Of a stretch of 64,000 nucleotides of DNA, positions 26,454 through 35,342 are shown one piece after another. The notes under the pieces are model-generated. The model was not told where the DNA came from and did not search any database. It saw nothing but the letters and a program-made list of their open reading frames with translations. The position numbers and the translations under genes are program-made. Numbering within the stretch: the first letter of the stretch is position 1; each line of letters starts with the position of its first letter. Source of the stretch: Sphingomonadales bacterium (GTDB lineage: Bacteria > Pseudomonadota > Alphaproteobacteria > Sphingomonadales > Govanellaceae); NCBI GenBank assembly GCA_019455285.1, contig JACFMS010000011.1, positions 1-64,000 on the forward strand, written 5' to 3'.

Positions 26454-28193
26454 TTAAATTCCGATCCCCCGGCCCTTGGTGGGCTGCCAAGATATATTTG
26501 GGCCGATAATCTTGCCTGTAATAGTTTGACCCCGCCATTGTTCGAGAACCGGCTTCCAGGAAACAAGCGTGAAAGATCCCTTGGTCTCAATAACGGCAAA
26601 GCGGCCGCTGGCGAGATCGATGGGCCGGCGATAGGTTCCTGTGATCCGGCCGGTGGCCGGTGGCGGTTTATGGGCCAGTCCGGTTTCCCGGGCCAGGCGA
26701 CGGGCGGCCGCGTCAATCTCACGCACCCGCAGATAGGCCAGAAGATTGCGGCGATAGAGAAGCCGCTCGCCCTGCATGCTTGCCAGCCCCTCTTTCATGA
26801 GGAACATCTGCCGTTGCCGGAGCGCCTTGCGGACCTCGTGGCCAAAGCCATCCGGGGCAAAATTCGATCGGATGTCGCCCACCAGATGCTGGTCAAGCCA
26901 GGTCGCGCCCGTAGCTTTGATTTGGGGCTCCAGTGCAAAGACGGACTGAACCCGTAGGGACAGGTTACGGTGATGCCGGCCGTCCTTGCCTGTGTCGACA
27001 ACCTCCACAATGGCACCTTTGGGAAGGTCGTCGGCAGTTGTCCTCGTCAGGTCCAGGTAATGGACCCTGCCGTCCACGCCATCGACGATCAGGTACTGGC
27101 GGTCGGTGAGCTCGTCAGCGAGACCAGTTGAGACCACCCGTCCGATGATCGGTTGTGACAACGGTTTGTCGGTGTTCGGAACTGTATAGGCCTTATGGTT
27201 CCGGCTGAGTCTTTCCCGGGCAAGTTCACGATGCATGGTCTTGATGATGTCGCCGCGCTCGCCCATGCGGCGGAGCGTGAGTTCCAGATCGGGATCGAGT
27301 TCCCAGCGCATGGGGTTACGTTGCCGGGCCAGCCCCATGGCTTCAAGCTTCCACAATCGGCCCACCAGCGGAGTGAGGTGCTGCGGTGCTATTTTCACGC
27401 CGGCAAGGTCCACCTCATGTCCTCGCGATTCCCTGATCAACATGCGGTCGAGCCGGGTGAACCGTTCCTGGTCGACCTCGCGGTGAAGTTTTTGCTGGAC
27501 CTCAAGTTCGGTTTCCGGGCCAAGCTCCAGGGTCAGGATCTCGCTGGCCCGTTCCCGCATGCCGTGGGCGATATAGCTACGGGGGATGACCAGACCATGG
27601 CCGTTCTCATCGACGCCACGCACCACGATATGGGTATGCGGGTGTTCCGTATTGAAGTGGTCCGCAGCCACCCAGTCGAGCCTGGTGCCGAGATCCCGCT
27701 CCATGGCCTGCATCAGGTCCCGGGTGAAGCCTTTCATGTCCTCAAGATCGGCTCCGTCTCCGGGTGAGACGATAAACCGGAACTGGTGGCGGTCTTGCCG
27801 TGACCGTTCCTCGAACGCCCGGCCGTCCACATGGTCCTCGGTGCCATTGTAAAGACCACCCGCGCCACCTTCCCGGCCAACACCGTCGCGTTCGATATAG
27901 CGCAGATGGAGGGCTGCCGATCGCCCGCCCTTGCCCTGCAGCCGGACGACACGGGTCTTGATGACGACACGTCGACTGAAGTGGCTTCCTGATCCCCAGG
28001 CCTGAAGGTGGGCATTGCCGATCCGGCGGCTGCGGGGGGTAGGGAAGGCCCCCAGACTGTTTCCCCGGCGCGGCCGCAAGGCGGCTTTGGACACAGCCGA
28101 ACGGATCCGGTGCAGGAACAGGTCTGGTCCCTTGCCGCCGGACCTTAGTCGGCCGGACCGGATGCGAAACCTGTCATCGGGATCGTCGGTCAT
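26454..28193 (-). CDS. Relaxase / mobilization nuclease (RlxS type, DUF3363)
   Basis: A 579-residue relaxase that would nick the origin of transfer and lead the strand into the recipient. The N-terminal catalytic part holds HLRYIERDGVG (candidate catalytic tyrosine), HQFRFIVSPGDG and the metal-binding HUH-like motif HPHTHIVVRG; the C-terminal half is the DUF3363 region ending GKIIGPNISWQPTKGRGIGI. I place the start at MTDDPDDRFRIRSGR (28193), the family N-terminus, 32 codons inside the open frame. In related ICEs this gene follows traF directly; here an IS110 remnant separates them. Confidence 0.9.
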   Translation of the reverse strand: MTDDPDDRFRIRSGRLRSGGKGPDLFLHRIRSAVSKAALRPRRGNSLGAFPTPRSRRIGNAHLQAWGSGSHFSRRVVIKTRVVRLQGKGGRSAALHLRYIERDGVGREGGAGGLYNGTEDHVDGRAFEERSRQDRHQFRFIVSPGDGADLEDMKGFTRDLMQAMERDLGTRLDWVAADHFNTEHPHTHIVVRGVDENGHGLVIPRSYIAHGMRERASEILTLELGPETELEVQQKLHREVDQERFTRLDRMLIRESRGHEVDLAGVKIAPQHLTPLVGRLWKLEAMGLARQRNPMRWELDPDLELTLRRMGERGDIIKTMHRELARERLSRNHKAYTVPNTDKPLSQPIIGRVVSTGLADELTDRQYLIVDGVDGRVHYLDLTRTTADDLPKGAIVEVVDTGKDGRHHRNLSLRVQSVFALEPQIKATGATWLDQHLVGDIRSNFAPDGFGHEVRKALRQRQMFLMKEGLASMQGERLLYRRNLLAYLRVREIDAAARRLARETGLAHKPPPATGRITGTYRRPIDLASGRFAVIETKGSFTLVSWKPVLEQWRGQTITGKIIGPNISWQPTKGRGIGI

Positions 28194-28465
28194 GAACGGT
28201 GTCCATTGCGCCGGGAATGTGTGGGCTACGACTGACAACGCTTGCAGAAGGGTTGGCACCATAGCTTGTGGCGGATCTCTGCGGTGCAAGGCTACATGCG
28301 TGGCGCCATGCCGCTTCCGGATGGTGCCAGCCCAATCCCGCGGCAGCCCTTGACCAGCGGCAGCGATGGCGCCAGCCTATTTATCTTGCGCTCACTAAAC
28401 CCGCATCTCTTGTCAAGCCAAGACATTCATTTACGCGCACTTCCTTTCCTCTCGTGGTTGGTCGT

Positions 28466-28948
28466 TCACAACACTGACGGTCCATGCACTACGCCAAAGA
28501 CCTTCAGCGTACCCCGAATGGCGTTCTCTATGTCGATAAATTTGCGTTTCAACAGCCGCCGATTGGAGAGCAATACGCGAAGACGGTGGCTTTCATTACT
28601 CTTGACATGAACGCGGCGAAACCAACCAGTTCGCATCATTTGTGCGAGCCCTTGTGCGTCATTGCGGTCGGTCTTGTTGCGCATGGCACTCAGCGCGCTG
28701 GCCATATGCCTTGCTTCCACGATAATTACCGGAAAGCCCTGTTTTATCAGCTCGTTGCTGAGCCAGGGAGATAAAGAACTTGCCTCGAAGCCAACTCGCT
28801 TTAACTGGTTTTTGAGCGATTGTAGAACCTGTACGATAGGTTCCGGCTCAGTCGGAACACGCGTCTCTTTCAACCTGTTGCCGTCGGCGTCTACGACGCA
28901 AATATGCGTCTCTTCCAGTGAAATATCCAATCCAGCAAATACGATCAT
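28466..28948 (-). pseudogene. Truncated IS110-family transposase
   Basis: The frame from MIVFAGLDISLEETHICVVD gives 160 residues of the N-terminal DEDD RuvC-like domain (acidic residues in GLDIS and TDRNDAQGLAQMM). Full IS110 transposases have about 340-400 residues; here the C-terminal serine-bearing domain is missing and the frame stops after KVFGVVHGPSVL. The element interrupts the traF-relaxase operon. The 119 bases between its ATG and the traF stop could be the remaining non-coding end, where IS110 elements encode a bridge RNA. Confidence 0.85.
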
Positions 28949-29067
28949 GTCAGTCTCCAATACGATGATGAATAGGAAGCATTCATAGTATGCCCCCTGC
29001 GTCCTCTGTTGGCAGCGGGCGGGTTTACGACAACACTCCTTCACTGTCAGTCCATCCCTCTCTCCGC
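28949..29067 (-). ncRNA. Possible remnant of the IS110 non-coding end / bridge RNA region
   Basis: IS110 elements carry a structured bridge RNA upstream of the transposase start. This 119-base stretch occupies that place and holds no gene. I did not find clear paired loops by eye, and with the transposase truncated the RNA would be non-functional in cis. Listed as a possibility only. Confidence 0.25.
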
Positions 29068-29643
29068 TCACTCAAAAAGTCCCTTCGTTGACGGTCCAAT
29101 TGACTCTTCAAAAACCAGAAACGGCGTCGCTTTGCCCACAATATCTGCGTGCCTGACAGGCCCGAAATACCGGCTGTCAAAGGACATCTCGACATGGGGA
29201 AGGAGTAGAAAATATTCACCTTCTGCCATCCGTCGGCACGCCTTCCATTGAGGCATCCCGCGGCCCTTGGAATCGGCCTTGGGAACATGTGTTGGCACAT
29301 TTCTATTGATGTAAAGCCATCCGCCTTCATGGCAAATCCAGTCACCTGGACCGGCGGCAACGGGCTTGATCGGTGGGACGCCCTCCGGCAGATACCCACG
29401 CTCTTTGGCCAATGCCTGAATATGCTTTGGAAGCCGTGCCACGACTAGGTCACCAATGGAAATGCTCTGTACGTTACGGACCCGGTAGAACCCCTTCGGA
29501 ATGCTCGGGCTGGCATTATAGACCAGCAACAGGGGAAACTTCTGAAAGAGCGGGATGCCGGCCAGCAGGCAACCAAGGGCTACAATCAGGCCCCAGGCAA
29601 GCCGCTTCAATCCAAATCGAGAAGTATTCCTTGCCGTTGCCAT
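29068..29643 (-). CDS. traF: Conjugal transfer signal peptidase TraF (S26 family)
   Basis: A 191-residue membrane peptidase. One N-terminal transmembrane helix (about 15-32) precedes the catalytic serine motif YNASPSIPKGFYR and the catalytic-lysine region PPIKPVAAGPGDWIC; the S26 C-terminal motif SFDSRYFGPV is present. TraF peptidases mature the TrbC pilin. The final EESIGPSTKGLFE is longer than usual and abuts the IS110 remnant, so the true C-terminus may have been replaced. The start overlaps the DUF2840 gene by 37 bases. Confidence 0.9.
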   Translation of the reverse strand: MATARNTSRFGLKRLAWGLIVALGCLLAGIPLFQKFPLLLVYNASPSIPKGFYRVRNVQSISIGDLVVARLPKHIQALAKERGYLPEGVPPIKPVAAGPGDWICHEGGWLYINRNVPTHVPKADSKGRGMPQWKACRRMAEGEYFLLLPHVEMSFDSRYFGPVRHADIVGKATPFLVFEESIGPSTKGLFE

Positions 29644-30080
29644 CGTTCATGCTCCTCCAGGCTATAGGGACGCACCAGCAACCCGACGAAAAGCCGGTTC
29701 TGGACATAGCGGTAATAGCGGATGGGAACGCTCGCCGGATCGATCCCCAAGACCTCAATCCGGCTGATGGCATCGAGCGCCTTCCTGACCCGACCTACGC
29801 CGCTCAGATCGAGGAGAATCTCAGCGCCGGGAACAACACCGGGCACCACATAGAGGGGGCGGCTTCCATCTCCGGTTTTGAGGATCAGAAACCGCCAGCT
29901 TTGCGTACCATAGTTATTACCTTCCCAGCACACATAACCGAAGATTTGTCCTGGCCGGAAGAAGGCAAATGCGTGGCGCCTGTCCACCCAGATCTGCTTC
30001 ATCGGTGCGCCGAACCGCAGCCAATGATTGATCTCGTCGGCAAAATAACAGAGTGCCACGCGCGTCAGGAGATCCGGCAT
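29607..30080 (-). CDS. DUF2840 family protein
   Basis: A 157-residue protein of the DUF2840 family, always found just upstream of traF in this ICE type. Recognisable parts are NHWLRFGAP, FRPGQIFGYVCWEGNNYGTQSWR, PGAEILLDLSGVGRVRKALDAI and RYVQNRLFVG. No membrane segment or catalytic motif is evident. Probably transcribed with the upstream DNA-binding gene, which ends 10 bases earlier. Function unknown. Confidence 0.85.
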   Translation of the reverse strand: MPDLLTRVALCYFADEINHWLRFGAPMKQIWVDRRHAFAFFRPGQIFGYVCWEGNNYGTQSWRFLILKTGDGSRPLYVVPGVVPGAEILLDLSGVGRVRKALDAISRIEVLGIDPASVPIRYYRYVQNRLFVGLLVRPYSLEEHERWQRQGILLDLD

Positions 30081-30089
30081 AACGGTCTC

Positions 30090-30326
30090 CTAGCAACTCA
30101 AGGGCGGCATCCCGGGGTCGGATGTGGATTTGCGGGTCTGGGCCTCCGCCCAGGCATCAAGATCGCCCTTCGTATAGAGCACCCGACGGCCCAGTTTACG
30201 GAACTGAGGGCCTTCCCCGGTGACACGCATTTTTTCCAAAGTGCGGGGACTGAGCCGCAAATAGTTGGCGGCCTCAATGGTGGTCAGGAAGTGATTGTGG
30301 AGCTTCTCAACATCGACATTTGACAT
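30090..30326 (-). CDS. AlpA/excisionase-like HTH protein, RdfS-like
   Basis: A 78-residue protein with a MerR/excisionase-type winged helix: FLTTIEAANYLRLSPRTLEKMR, GEGPQFRKLGRRVLYTKGDLDAWAE. In Mesorhizobium ICEs the equivalent gene rdfS encodes the recombination directionality factor and heads the DUF2840-traF-relaxase operon. The same order here supports that role. AAGGAGA precedes the ATG. The name is inferred from synteny and fold; small proteins of this kind are hard to tell apart by sequence alone. Confidence 0.8.
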   Translation of the reverse strand: MSNVDVEKLHNHFLTTIEAANYLRLSPRTLEKMRVTGEGPQFRKLGRRVLYTKGDLDAWAEAQTRKSTSDPGMPPLSC

Positions 30327-30422
30327 CTACACATCTCCTTCGAAATGATGAAAAGATGGGTCAAAAGGGGAGTGATGTGGAGATTTCCATGAGTGGAGAG
30401 AAGATAAAAGAGGAGCAAAAGA

Positions 30423-31211
30423 TCAGCAGAAGTTTCTGCCATTAGTAGTATATCGTTCTGCATCAACGCGATCGCGGGGAGGGCGTAGAAAATCGAGATA
30501 ACCGCCATTCATGCGTAGAACGGCCCGCTTGATGATCTTGCGCAGCCGATCCTTCATATGCTGCCGGGGGTCACTCCATTCCGTTGCTACGATATCCGGA
30601 GAATATATAGATTCAGCGATCTCGCGAAGGGATTTTCCGGCCAGATAGCCATCCAGAGTTATGAGTTGAAGCTGACGATTCCGGATAGCAATAGTGGGCT
30701 TCTGAGCAACCGACTGAGAACAACCAGACCGCCTTTTATCGACTGCGGCAATGAAACTACGGATCGTTTCCACATGAGTCTGGAAAGTGCCGAACCATGG
30801 CAGATGGAACAATAAAACATTTCCCTTCATGTACGACTTTGTGTTCAGAAGGATAATCTGGAAATGCCCTTCCACAGTCTTGAAAAGATGATGTAACCGG
30901 TTGTTTCTGTCCGAGTACACAGAAAGCTCGAAGGTATTTTCGTCGGGGGCAACACTATAGATGGGATCAACAGATCGAGGCTCGGCCGAAGAGGCCAAAA
31001 GAATCGATGAACAGGCCCGTTCAGACCAGAAAACGTCAGCCTTTGGCGCTGGAATATCTGGGTCTTCAAATCTTAACAGACCCCAGTTGTGAGGGTGTGT
31101 CTTGCTACAAGAAGCACTTAAATAACAATAAGCATGTTCATGATAAAGTGGATTGCGGCGCAAGAATTCCCATGCAAAGTGGCGATTGTTGTGCAGATTA
31201 ACGTCTGCCAT
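30423..31211 (-). CDS. DUF6499-DUF2285 transcriptional activator, FseA-like
   Basis: A 262-residue protein. The N-terminus (NRHFAWEFLRRNPLYHEHAYCY) is the DUF6499-type regulator domain and the C-terminal 90 residues form DUF2285 (LQLITLDGYLAGKSLREIAESIY, SDPRQHMKDRLRKIIKRAVLRMNGGYLDFL). In the Mesorhizobium model this protein, FseA, is made by ribosomal frameshifting from two frames; here it is one continuous frame. It would activate the neighbouring RdfS-like gene 96 bases downstream and be blocked by the QseM-like protein. It lies 47 bases after the cargo operon. Confidence 0.82.
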   Translation of the reverse strand: MADVNLHNNRHFAWEFLRRNPLYHEHAYCYLSASCSKTHPHNWGLLRFEDPDIPAPKADVFWSERACSSILLASSAEPRSVDPIYSVAPDENTFELSVYSDRNNRLHHLFKTVEGHFQIILLNTKSYMKGNVLLFHLPWFGTFQTHVETIRSFIAAVDKRRSGCSQSVAQKPTIAIRNRQLQLITLDGYLAGKSLREIAESIYSPDIVATEWSDPRQHMKDRLRKIIKRAVLRMNGGYLDFLRPPRDRVDAERYTTNGRNFC

Positions 31212-31258
31212 TCCATGGCCTCAGCATGTTTAGTAGCATCTCATTTGTTCCAAGGCCG

Positions 31259-33244
31259 TCAGCCGTCAGACGATAAGTCAATACCGAGTTTTCGAGTAAG
31301 AAACGACATCCATTCCGCCGCTCTTTCCGGTGGAGCGGCAGCCGCCTCGATATGGCCGAAACCCTCCCAGACCCTAAAAAATACCTCAGCTGGGCCGCCT
31401 GCATCTTTCATCCGTGCCGCAAGTTTGCGCGCATGCCACGCAGGACTCATGTCATCGCTGCTGCCTGCTATCGTCAACAGTGCGGGATAGGCAGTCCCGC
31501 TCTTTATTGCATAATAGGGAGAAGTGGCTTTCAGGTGATCGTGCATGGATGAATCGCATGGATCGCCCCATTCACCAAACAGCCAGCGCACGGATATGGG
31601 ATCACGCCCATAGTGCAAAAGATCAGAGAACGGTATATGCGCCACAACGGCCTTGAATAGCTCCGGCCTGCGGATTGCCGCCGCGGCAACCAACAGCCCC
31701 CCATTGCTTACACCGAAAATTCCAAGCTTGTCTTGTGTCGTTATTTTGGACTGGATCAAGAATTGTGCTGCGGAACAAAAGTCATCGTAGGATATCGTCT
31801 TGTTTTTACCTGAACCACCGCGGTGCCAAGCTTCGCCAAGCTCTCCACCGCCGCGTATGGTGGCCCATGCCAACACACCACCTGCCTTTATAAAAGGAAT
31901 GAAATTTGGCATATACATCGGCAGATCGGCAATGCCCAAGCCGCCATACGCCGTCAGGATCGTGGGATTTTCTACGGATGTCTCAAGGTCACGACGATGC
32001 GTAATCTGGATCGGAATTTTTGTGCCGTCTGCAGCCGTCACAAAAACCCTGCGGGTTACAAATTCATTCTCGATAGCCAGAGGCGGCTCAATCTGGGTAA
32101 GAATATCTGCTTTGACATCGTAGCTGTACAGCGCGGGTGAGGAGACATGTGTCTGATGGGTAAAGACAACATGATCTGCTGAAAAAGCGGCAACATCGCT
32201 GCCGGCCACTCGCGCCGGACCGATGATCCCTACCGCTCCCGGTCCAGGCGAGGGAAGGGCGGTTTGTTCCCTGCCGTCGAGCCCCAGAATACGCATATTC
32301 ATACAGGCGTCACCCAGTTCCGATAACAGAAGTTGGTCTCCCGCTCTGGAGATCGACCACATGACATGCTCGCCTTCCGGCATCAGCTCAACCCACTGCT
32401 CGCGGTCCTCGGGGCCGTCGAGCGGGATCGCGACCAAACGTCCCCGGGACGCGCCTTCCGTCGTGACGGCAATATAATGGTTCCCGTTGAATACACCCCG
32501 GCACCGGCCCGCAAACGTCCTGAAAAAGGACCGCCACCGGCCGGACGCTTCATTCTTGATCCACAAGGGATACGGCCCTGATGCGGTCCGTGTGAGAACC
32601 AACGTGTATTTGCCGTCGGAAGATGTCTGAGGCTCCACATCAAGAGCCTCCAGTACAACAGGTTCTTCCATCGCCTGTGGGTTGCCAAGGTCGAGACATA
32701 CCAGCCGCCGCTTGCCCCAGCGTTTCCCGGCGTCCTCCCCGACAATACAGTAAAGTCCGCTTTCGTCAGCCTTCCAGGCAATAAGCGACGGACCGAGCGG
32801 ACCAGCATGAAGCGCCAGACGATCATTTGTAATGCTGCCGCGGGCCACATCCACGATCCGCAAAACTGTGGCACCGGACGGCTTGGGCGCTACAACCAGC
32901 GCCACAAACCTGCCTTGAGGCGATGGCAGCATCTGAAGAATCACAGCGCCTTCGGATGTATTCGCCGCTTCGCATAAAATGGCGCCGGTATCGTCCGGTG
33001 CATGGCCGGTCGCCACGGCCATGCCGCGCGGACCGATGACGAGCCGGAACCAAAGGCCCCCGGCATGGACAGGCGCCGCCTTGAAACCTACAGCCGCTTC
33101 TTTCAGCGCCGCGCAAGCCGCCAGATAAGCCGGATGCGCCAGAAGATCAGCACCAGCTCTCTCATTTTCTGCCACCTGCCAGGCCAAGCTCTCCGGCCCA
33201 TCATCCTCCAGCCACATGAACGGATCAGTCATCGCGTCAGTCAT
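31259..33244 (-). CDS. Prolyl oligopeptidase family serine hydrolase (S9)
   Basis: A 661-residue S9A-type enzyme: N-terminal beta-propeller (about 60-400) and C-terminal alpha/beta-hydrolase domain with Ser in GVSNGGLL, Asp in GSSDDMSP and His in GFGHIEA. YGGLGIADLPMY and IRGGGELGEAWHRGG are family landmarks. No signal peptide, so probably cytoplasmic. The propeller limits access to small peptides or peptide-like compounds. Start MTDAMTDPFMWLEDD overlaps the MFS stop by four bases. It is the last gene of a five-gene operon; in this setting a peptide or amide bond in the cargo's substrate is the inferred target. Confidence 0.88.
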   Translation of the reverse strand: MTDAMTDPFMWLEDDGPESLAWQVAENERAGADLLAHPAYLAACAALKEAAVGFKAAPVHAGGLWFRLVIGPRGMAVATGHAPDDTGAILCEAANTSEGAVILQMLPSPQGRFVALVVAPKPSGATVLRIVDVARGSITNDRLALHAGPLGPSLIAWKADESGLYCIVGEDAGKRWGKRRLVCLDLGNPQAMEEPVVLEALDVEPQTSSDGKYTLVLTRTASGPYPLWIKNEASGRWRSFFRTFAGRCRGVFNGNHYIAVTTEGASRGRLVAIPLDGPEDREQWVELMPEGEHVMWSISRAGDQLLLSELGDACMNMRILGLDGREQTALPSPGPGAVGIIGPARVAGSDVAAFSADHVVFTHQTHVSSPALYSYDVKADILTQIEPPLAIENEFVTRRVFVTAADGTKIPIQITHRRDLETSVENPTILTAYGGLGIADLPMYMPNFIPFIKAGGVLAWATIRGGGELGEAWHRGGSGKNKTISYDDFCSAAQFLIQSKITTQDKLGIFGVSNGGLLVAAAAIRRPELFKAVVAHIPFSDLLHYGRDPISVRWLFGEWGDPCDSSMHDHLKATSPYYAIKSGTAYPALLTIAGSSDDMSPAWHARKLAARMKDAGGPAEVFFRVWEGFGHIEAAAAPPERAAEWMSFLTRKLGIDLSSDG

Positions 33245-34503
33245 CCGTGCGTGCCCTCTGTCGCGGCGTTCAGGGTCATGTCGTTCCGCCGCTTGCCTGT
33301 GGCCAGAATGCAGAGCGCCCCTATGGGAAAGGCCCCAATTCCAACCCAAAAGGCGAGCATATAGCTGCCCGTGACATCATAGATGCCAGCGAAAATTAAG
33401 CCACCGGCCGCAAGCGAGAGAGCGGTCACCAGCATGATCACGCCAATGATGGCGCCGAACATTGTCATGCCGAAATAGCGGGGTACGAAATAGGCGATAA
33501 AATCAATTTCCGCTCCCTGCGCGAAACCGAACAGCATGACGGAAATGGCGACAATGATAAAATGCGGCTCAGGGGCCATCATGGCGAATAGGCCCGCAAT
33601 GGGCATCAGCAGGCAGGCAGCCGCCACGCCAGGTGCCCACAAGCGATCAAGCAGGAACCCGGCGCCAATCCTCCCGACAGCAATGGAGATGGCGAAGACC
33701 GAACCCAGCAATGCGGCAATTTTTGGATCGACTCCGCGATCACCAAGAATGGGCAGAAGCTGGCTTAGAATGCCACCCACCGGAATATTGGCGAATATCA
33801 TGGCTGCCAGCAGCAGCCAAAAGCGTTCGTCCCGGACCACTTTGGCCCAGCTTATCACCGCGACAGGGCTTATGGGTAGGGGATGCTGCTTGTGCGTCGG
33901 GTGCAAGGCTGTCTCACTCGGCTGATCCCGCATGAAGCAGCCGACAACAGGAAGACCGATGAAGAGAGATATGGCGGCAAGGGTCAGATAACCCGCCTGC
34001 CAGCCATAGTTGGCAATCATATACTGCAAAAGTGGGAAGCAAAGGGCGGCCGTTACCGAAACACCGCTCAGCGTCAGACCAATCGCCGTGCCGCGCGCCT
34101 TGTCAAACCATAGGCCGATGGGGCGGGTAAAAATCATTGGGGTGGTCGCCACACCAATAACAGCCAGCAGCGTACCCAGAATGTAAAGCTGGATCAGTTG
34201 TCCATTCAGCGTCGTCATGCTGGCATAGGCAATGCTCAGAAACAGCATGCCTGCTGCCGCAACCCGCCGCGCACCGATGCGGTCGATCAGCAGACCCATA
34301 AGTGGCATTATGAATGACGATACAATCGCAAACATGGCGAGCGCCGCTATCTCGGCGCGGCTCCAACCAAAAGCTTGTTCCAACGGCTGGATAAAAAGGC
34401 CTGAGGTAAGCGTATAGAGTCCCACCCCGGTCCCCATTCCCGTTGCGGCGGCGGCAACGATACCCCAGCCCCGTTTCCATTCATCGCGTGCGGAAAGGAT
34501 CAT
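33241..34503 (-). CDS. MFS transporter (monocarboxylate-porter-like)
   Basis: A 420-residue carrier with 12 predicted membrane helices and the inter-helix 2-3 motif GLLIDRIGARRV. The first helix region GMGTGVGLYTLTSGLFIQPLEQAFGWSR is typical of the OxlT/monocarboxylate subgroup of MFS. It lies between the SDR and S9 hydrolase genes with four-base overlaps on both sides. Likely inner-membrane uptake of the compound, or of acid products released from it, after passage through the TonB receptors. Substrate unknown. Confidence 0.88.
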   Translation of the reverse strand: MILSARDEWKRGWGIVAAAATGMGTGVGLYTLTSGLFIQPLEQAFGWSRAEIAALAMFAIVSSFIMPLMGLLIDRIGARRVAAAGMLFLSIAYASMTTLNGQLIQLYILGTLLAVIGVATTPMIFTRPIGLWFDKARGTAIGLTLSGVSVTAALCFPLLQYMIANYGWQAGYLTLAAISLFIGLPVVGCFMRDQPSETALHPTHKQHPLPISPVAVISWAKVVRDERFWLLLAAMIFANIPVGGILSQLLPILGDRGVDPKIAALLGSVFAISIAVGRIGAGFLLDRLWAPGVAAACLLMPIAGLFAMMAPEPHFIIVAISVMLFGFAQGAEIDFIAYFVPRYFGMTMFGAIIGVIMLVTALSLAAGGLIFAGIYDVTGSYMLAFWVGIGAFPIGALCILATGKRRNDMTLNAATEGTHG

Positions 34504-35342
34504 GTTGCCTGCACCTGTCGATCATCGTCATTCGCTTTGCGTCGTACGGACCTGGATGCGTCACCAAGTCCCCCGAACGCCGACCAGCCACCATCCACGG
34601 GCAGAACGGCACCTGTGACATAGGACGCGAGATCGGACACCAGAAAGGCAACCACGCTGGCAATTTCAGCCGGTGCCCCAAGACGGGCCATGGGAATGCG
34701 CCGTTCGAACAAGTCCCGGCTTTGTCCGAGTTCACTTTCGAGGCCGTTTGTCATCGGTGCCTCGATCACGCCGGGCGCGATGGCATTGACCCGAATGCCG
34801 AAGCGGGCGAGTTCACAAGCCAGTGTTTTTGTCAACATAATGAGCGCCGCCTTGGAAACGCCATAAGCGTTTGAGGCCGGAAAGGCACAAAGACCTGCGA
34901 CCGAGGCAATATTCAAGATGGTTCCGCCGCCTTTTTTACCCATCACGCCGACAGCCGCTTTCGACATCACGAACGGCCCCTGAAGATTGACATCCATGAT
35001 GCCGCGCCAGGTTGGCAGATCCTGATTAAGTGTCGCGCGGACAGGCTCGCCGCACCCCGCGTTATTTACTAGAATGTCAAGCGACCCGAACTTTTCGCGC
35101 ACCGTTTCGACCATCCGGCTGGCGTCCGCCTCGGACGTCACATCTCCGGGCAGCGCCATGGTCCCGGCAATGTTCATCGCCGCCATATCCGCAGGCCCCG
35201 TGGCAATATCGTTGATCGCCACGCCGGCGCCGCATCCAGCAAGGGTCCGGGCGATTTCGAGGCCAATGCCGCGGCTCGCGCCGGTGACCAGCGCCACCTT
35301 GCCGCTAAGGTCGATGACCGGACAGGAAAGAGTCGCCATCAT
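34500..35342 (-). CDS. Short-chain dehydrogenase/reductase
   Basis: A 280-residue classical SDR: cofactor motif TGASRGIG near residues 20-27, NNAG, catalytic Ser and YGVSK (Tyr-x-x-x-Lys). The C-terminus adds about 20 basic residues beyond the usual VDGGW. The family oxidises or reduces hydroxyl/keto groups with NAD(P). It is coupled to the neighbouring enoyl-CoA hydratase and MFS genes by four-base overlaps, so a hydroxyacyl or alcohol intermediate is likely. Exact substrate cannot be read from the sequence. Confidence 0.88.
   Translation of the reverse strand: MMATLSCPVIDLSGKVALVTGASRGIGLEIARTLAGCGAGVAINDIATGPADMAAMNIAGTMALPGDVTSEADASRMVETVREKFGSLDILVNNAGCGEPVRATLNQDLPTWRGIMDVNLQGPFVMSKAAVGVMGKKGGGTILNIASVAGLCAFPASNAYGVSKAALIMLTKTLACELARFGIRVNAIAPGVIEAPMTNGLESELGQSRDLFERRIPMARLGAPAEIASVVAFLVSDLASYVTGAVLPVDGGWSAFGGLGDASRSVRRKANDDDRQVQAT

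Noticed and set aside
26247-26957. A 236-codon plus-strand frame as a gene
   Set aside because: Only its first part is meaningful (relaxase fragment); the rest is antisense to the intact relaxase.
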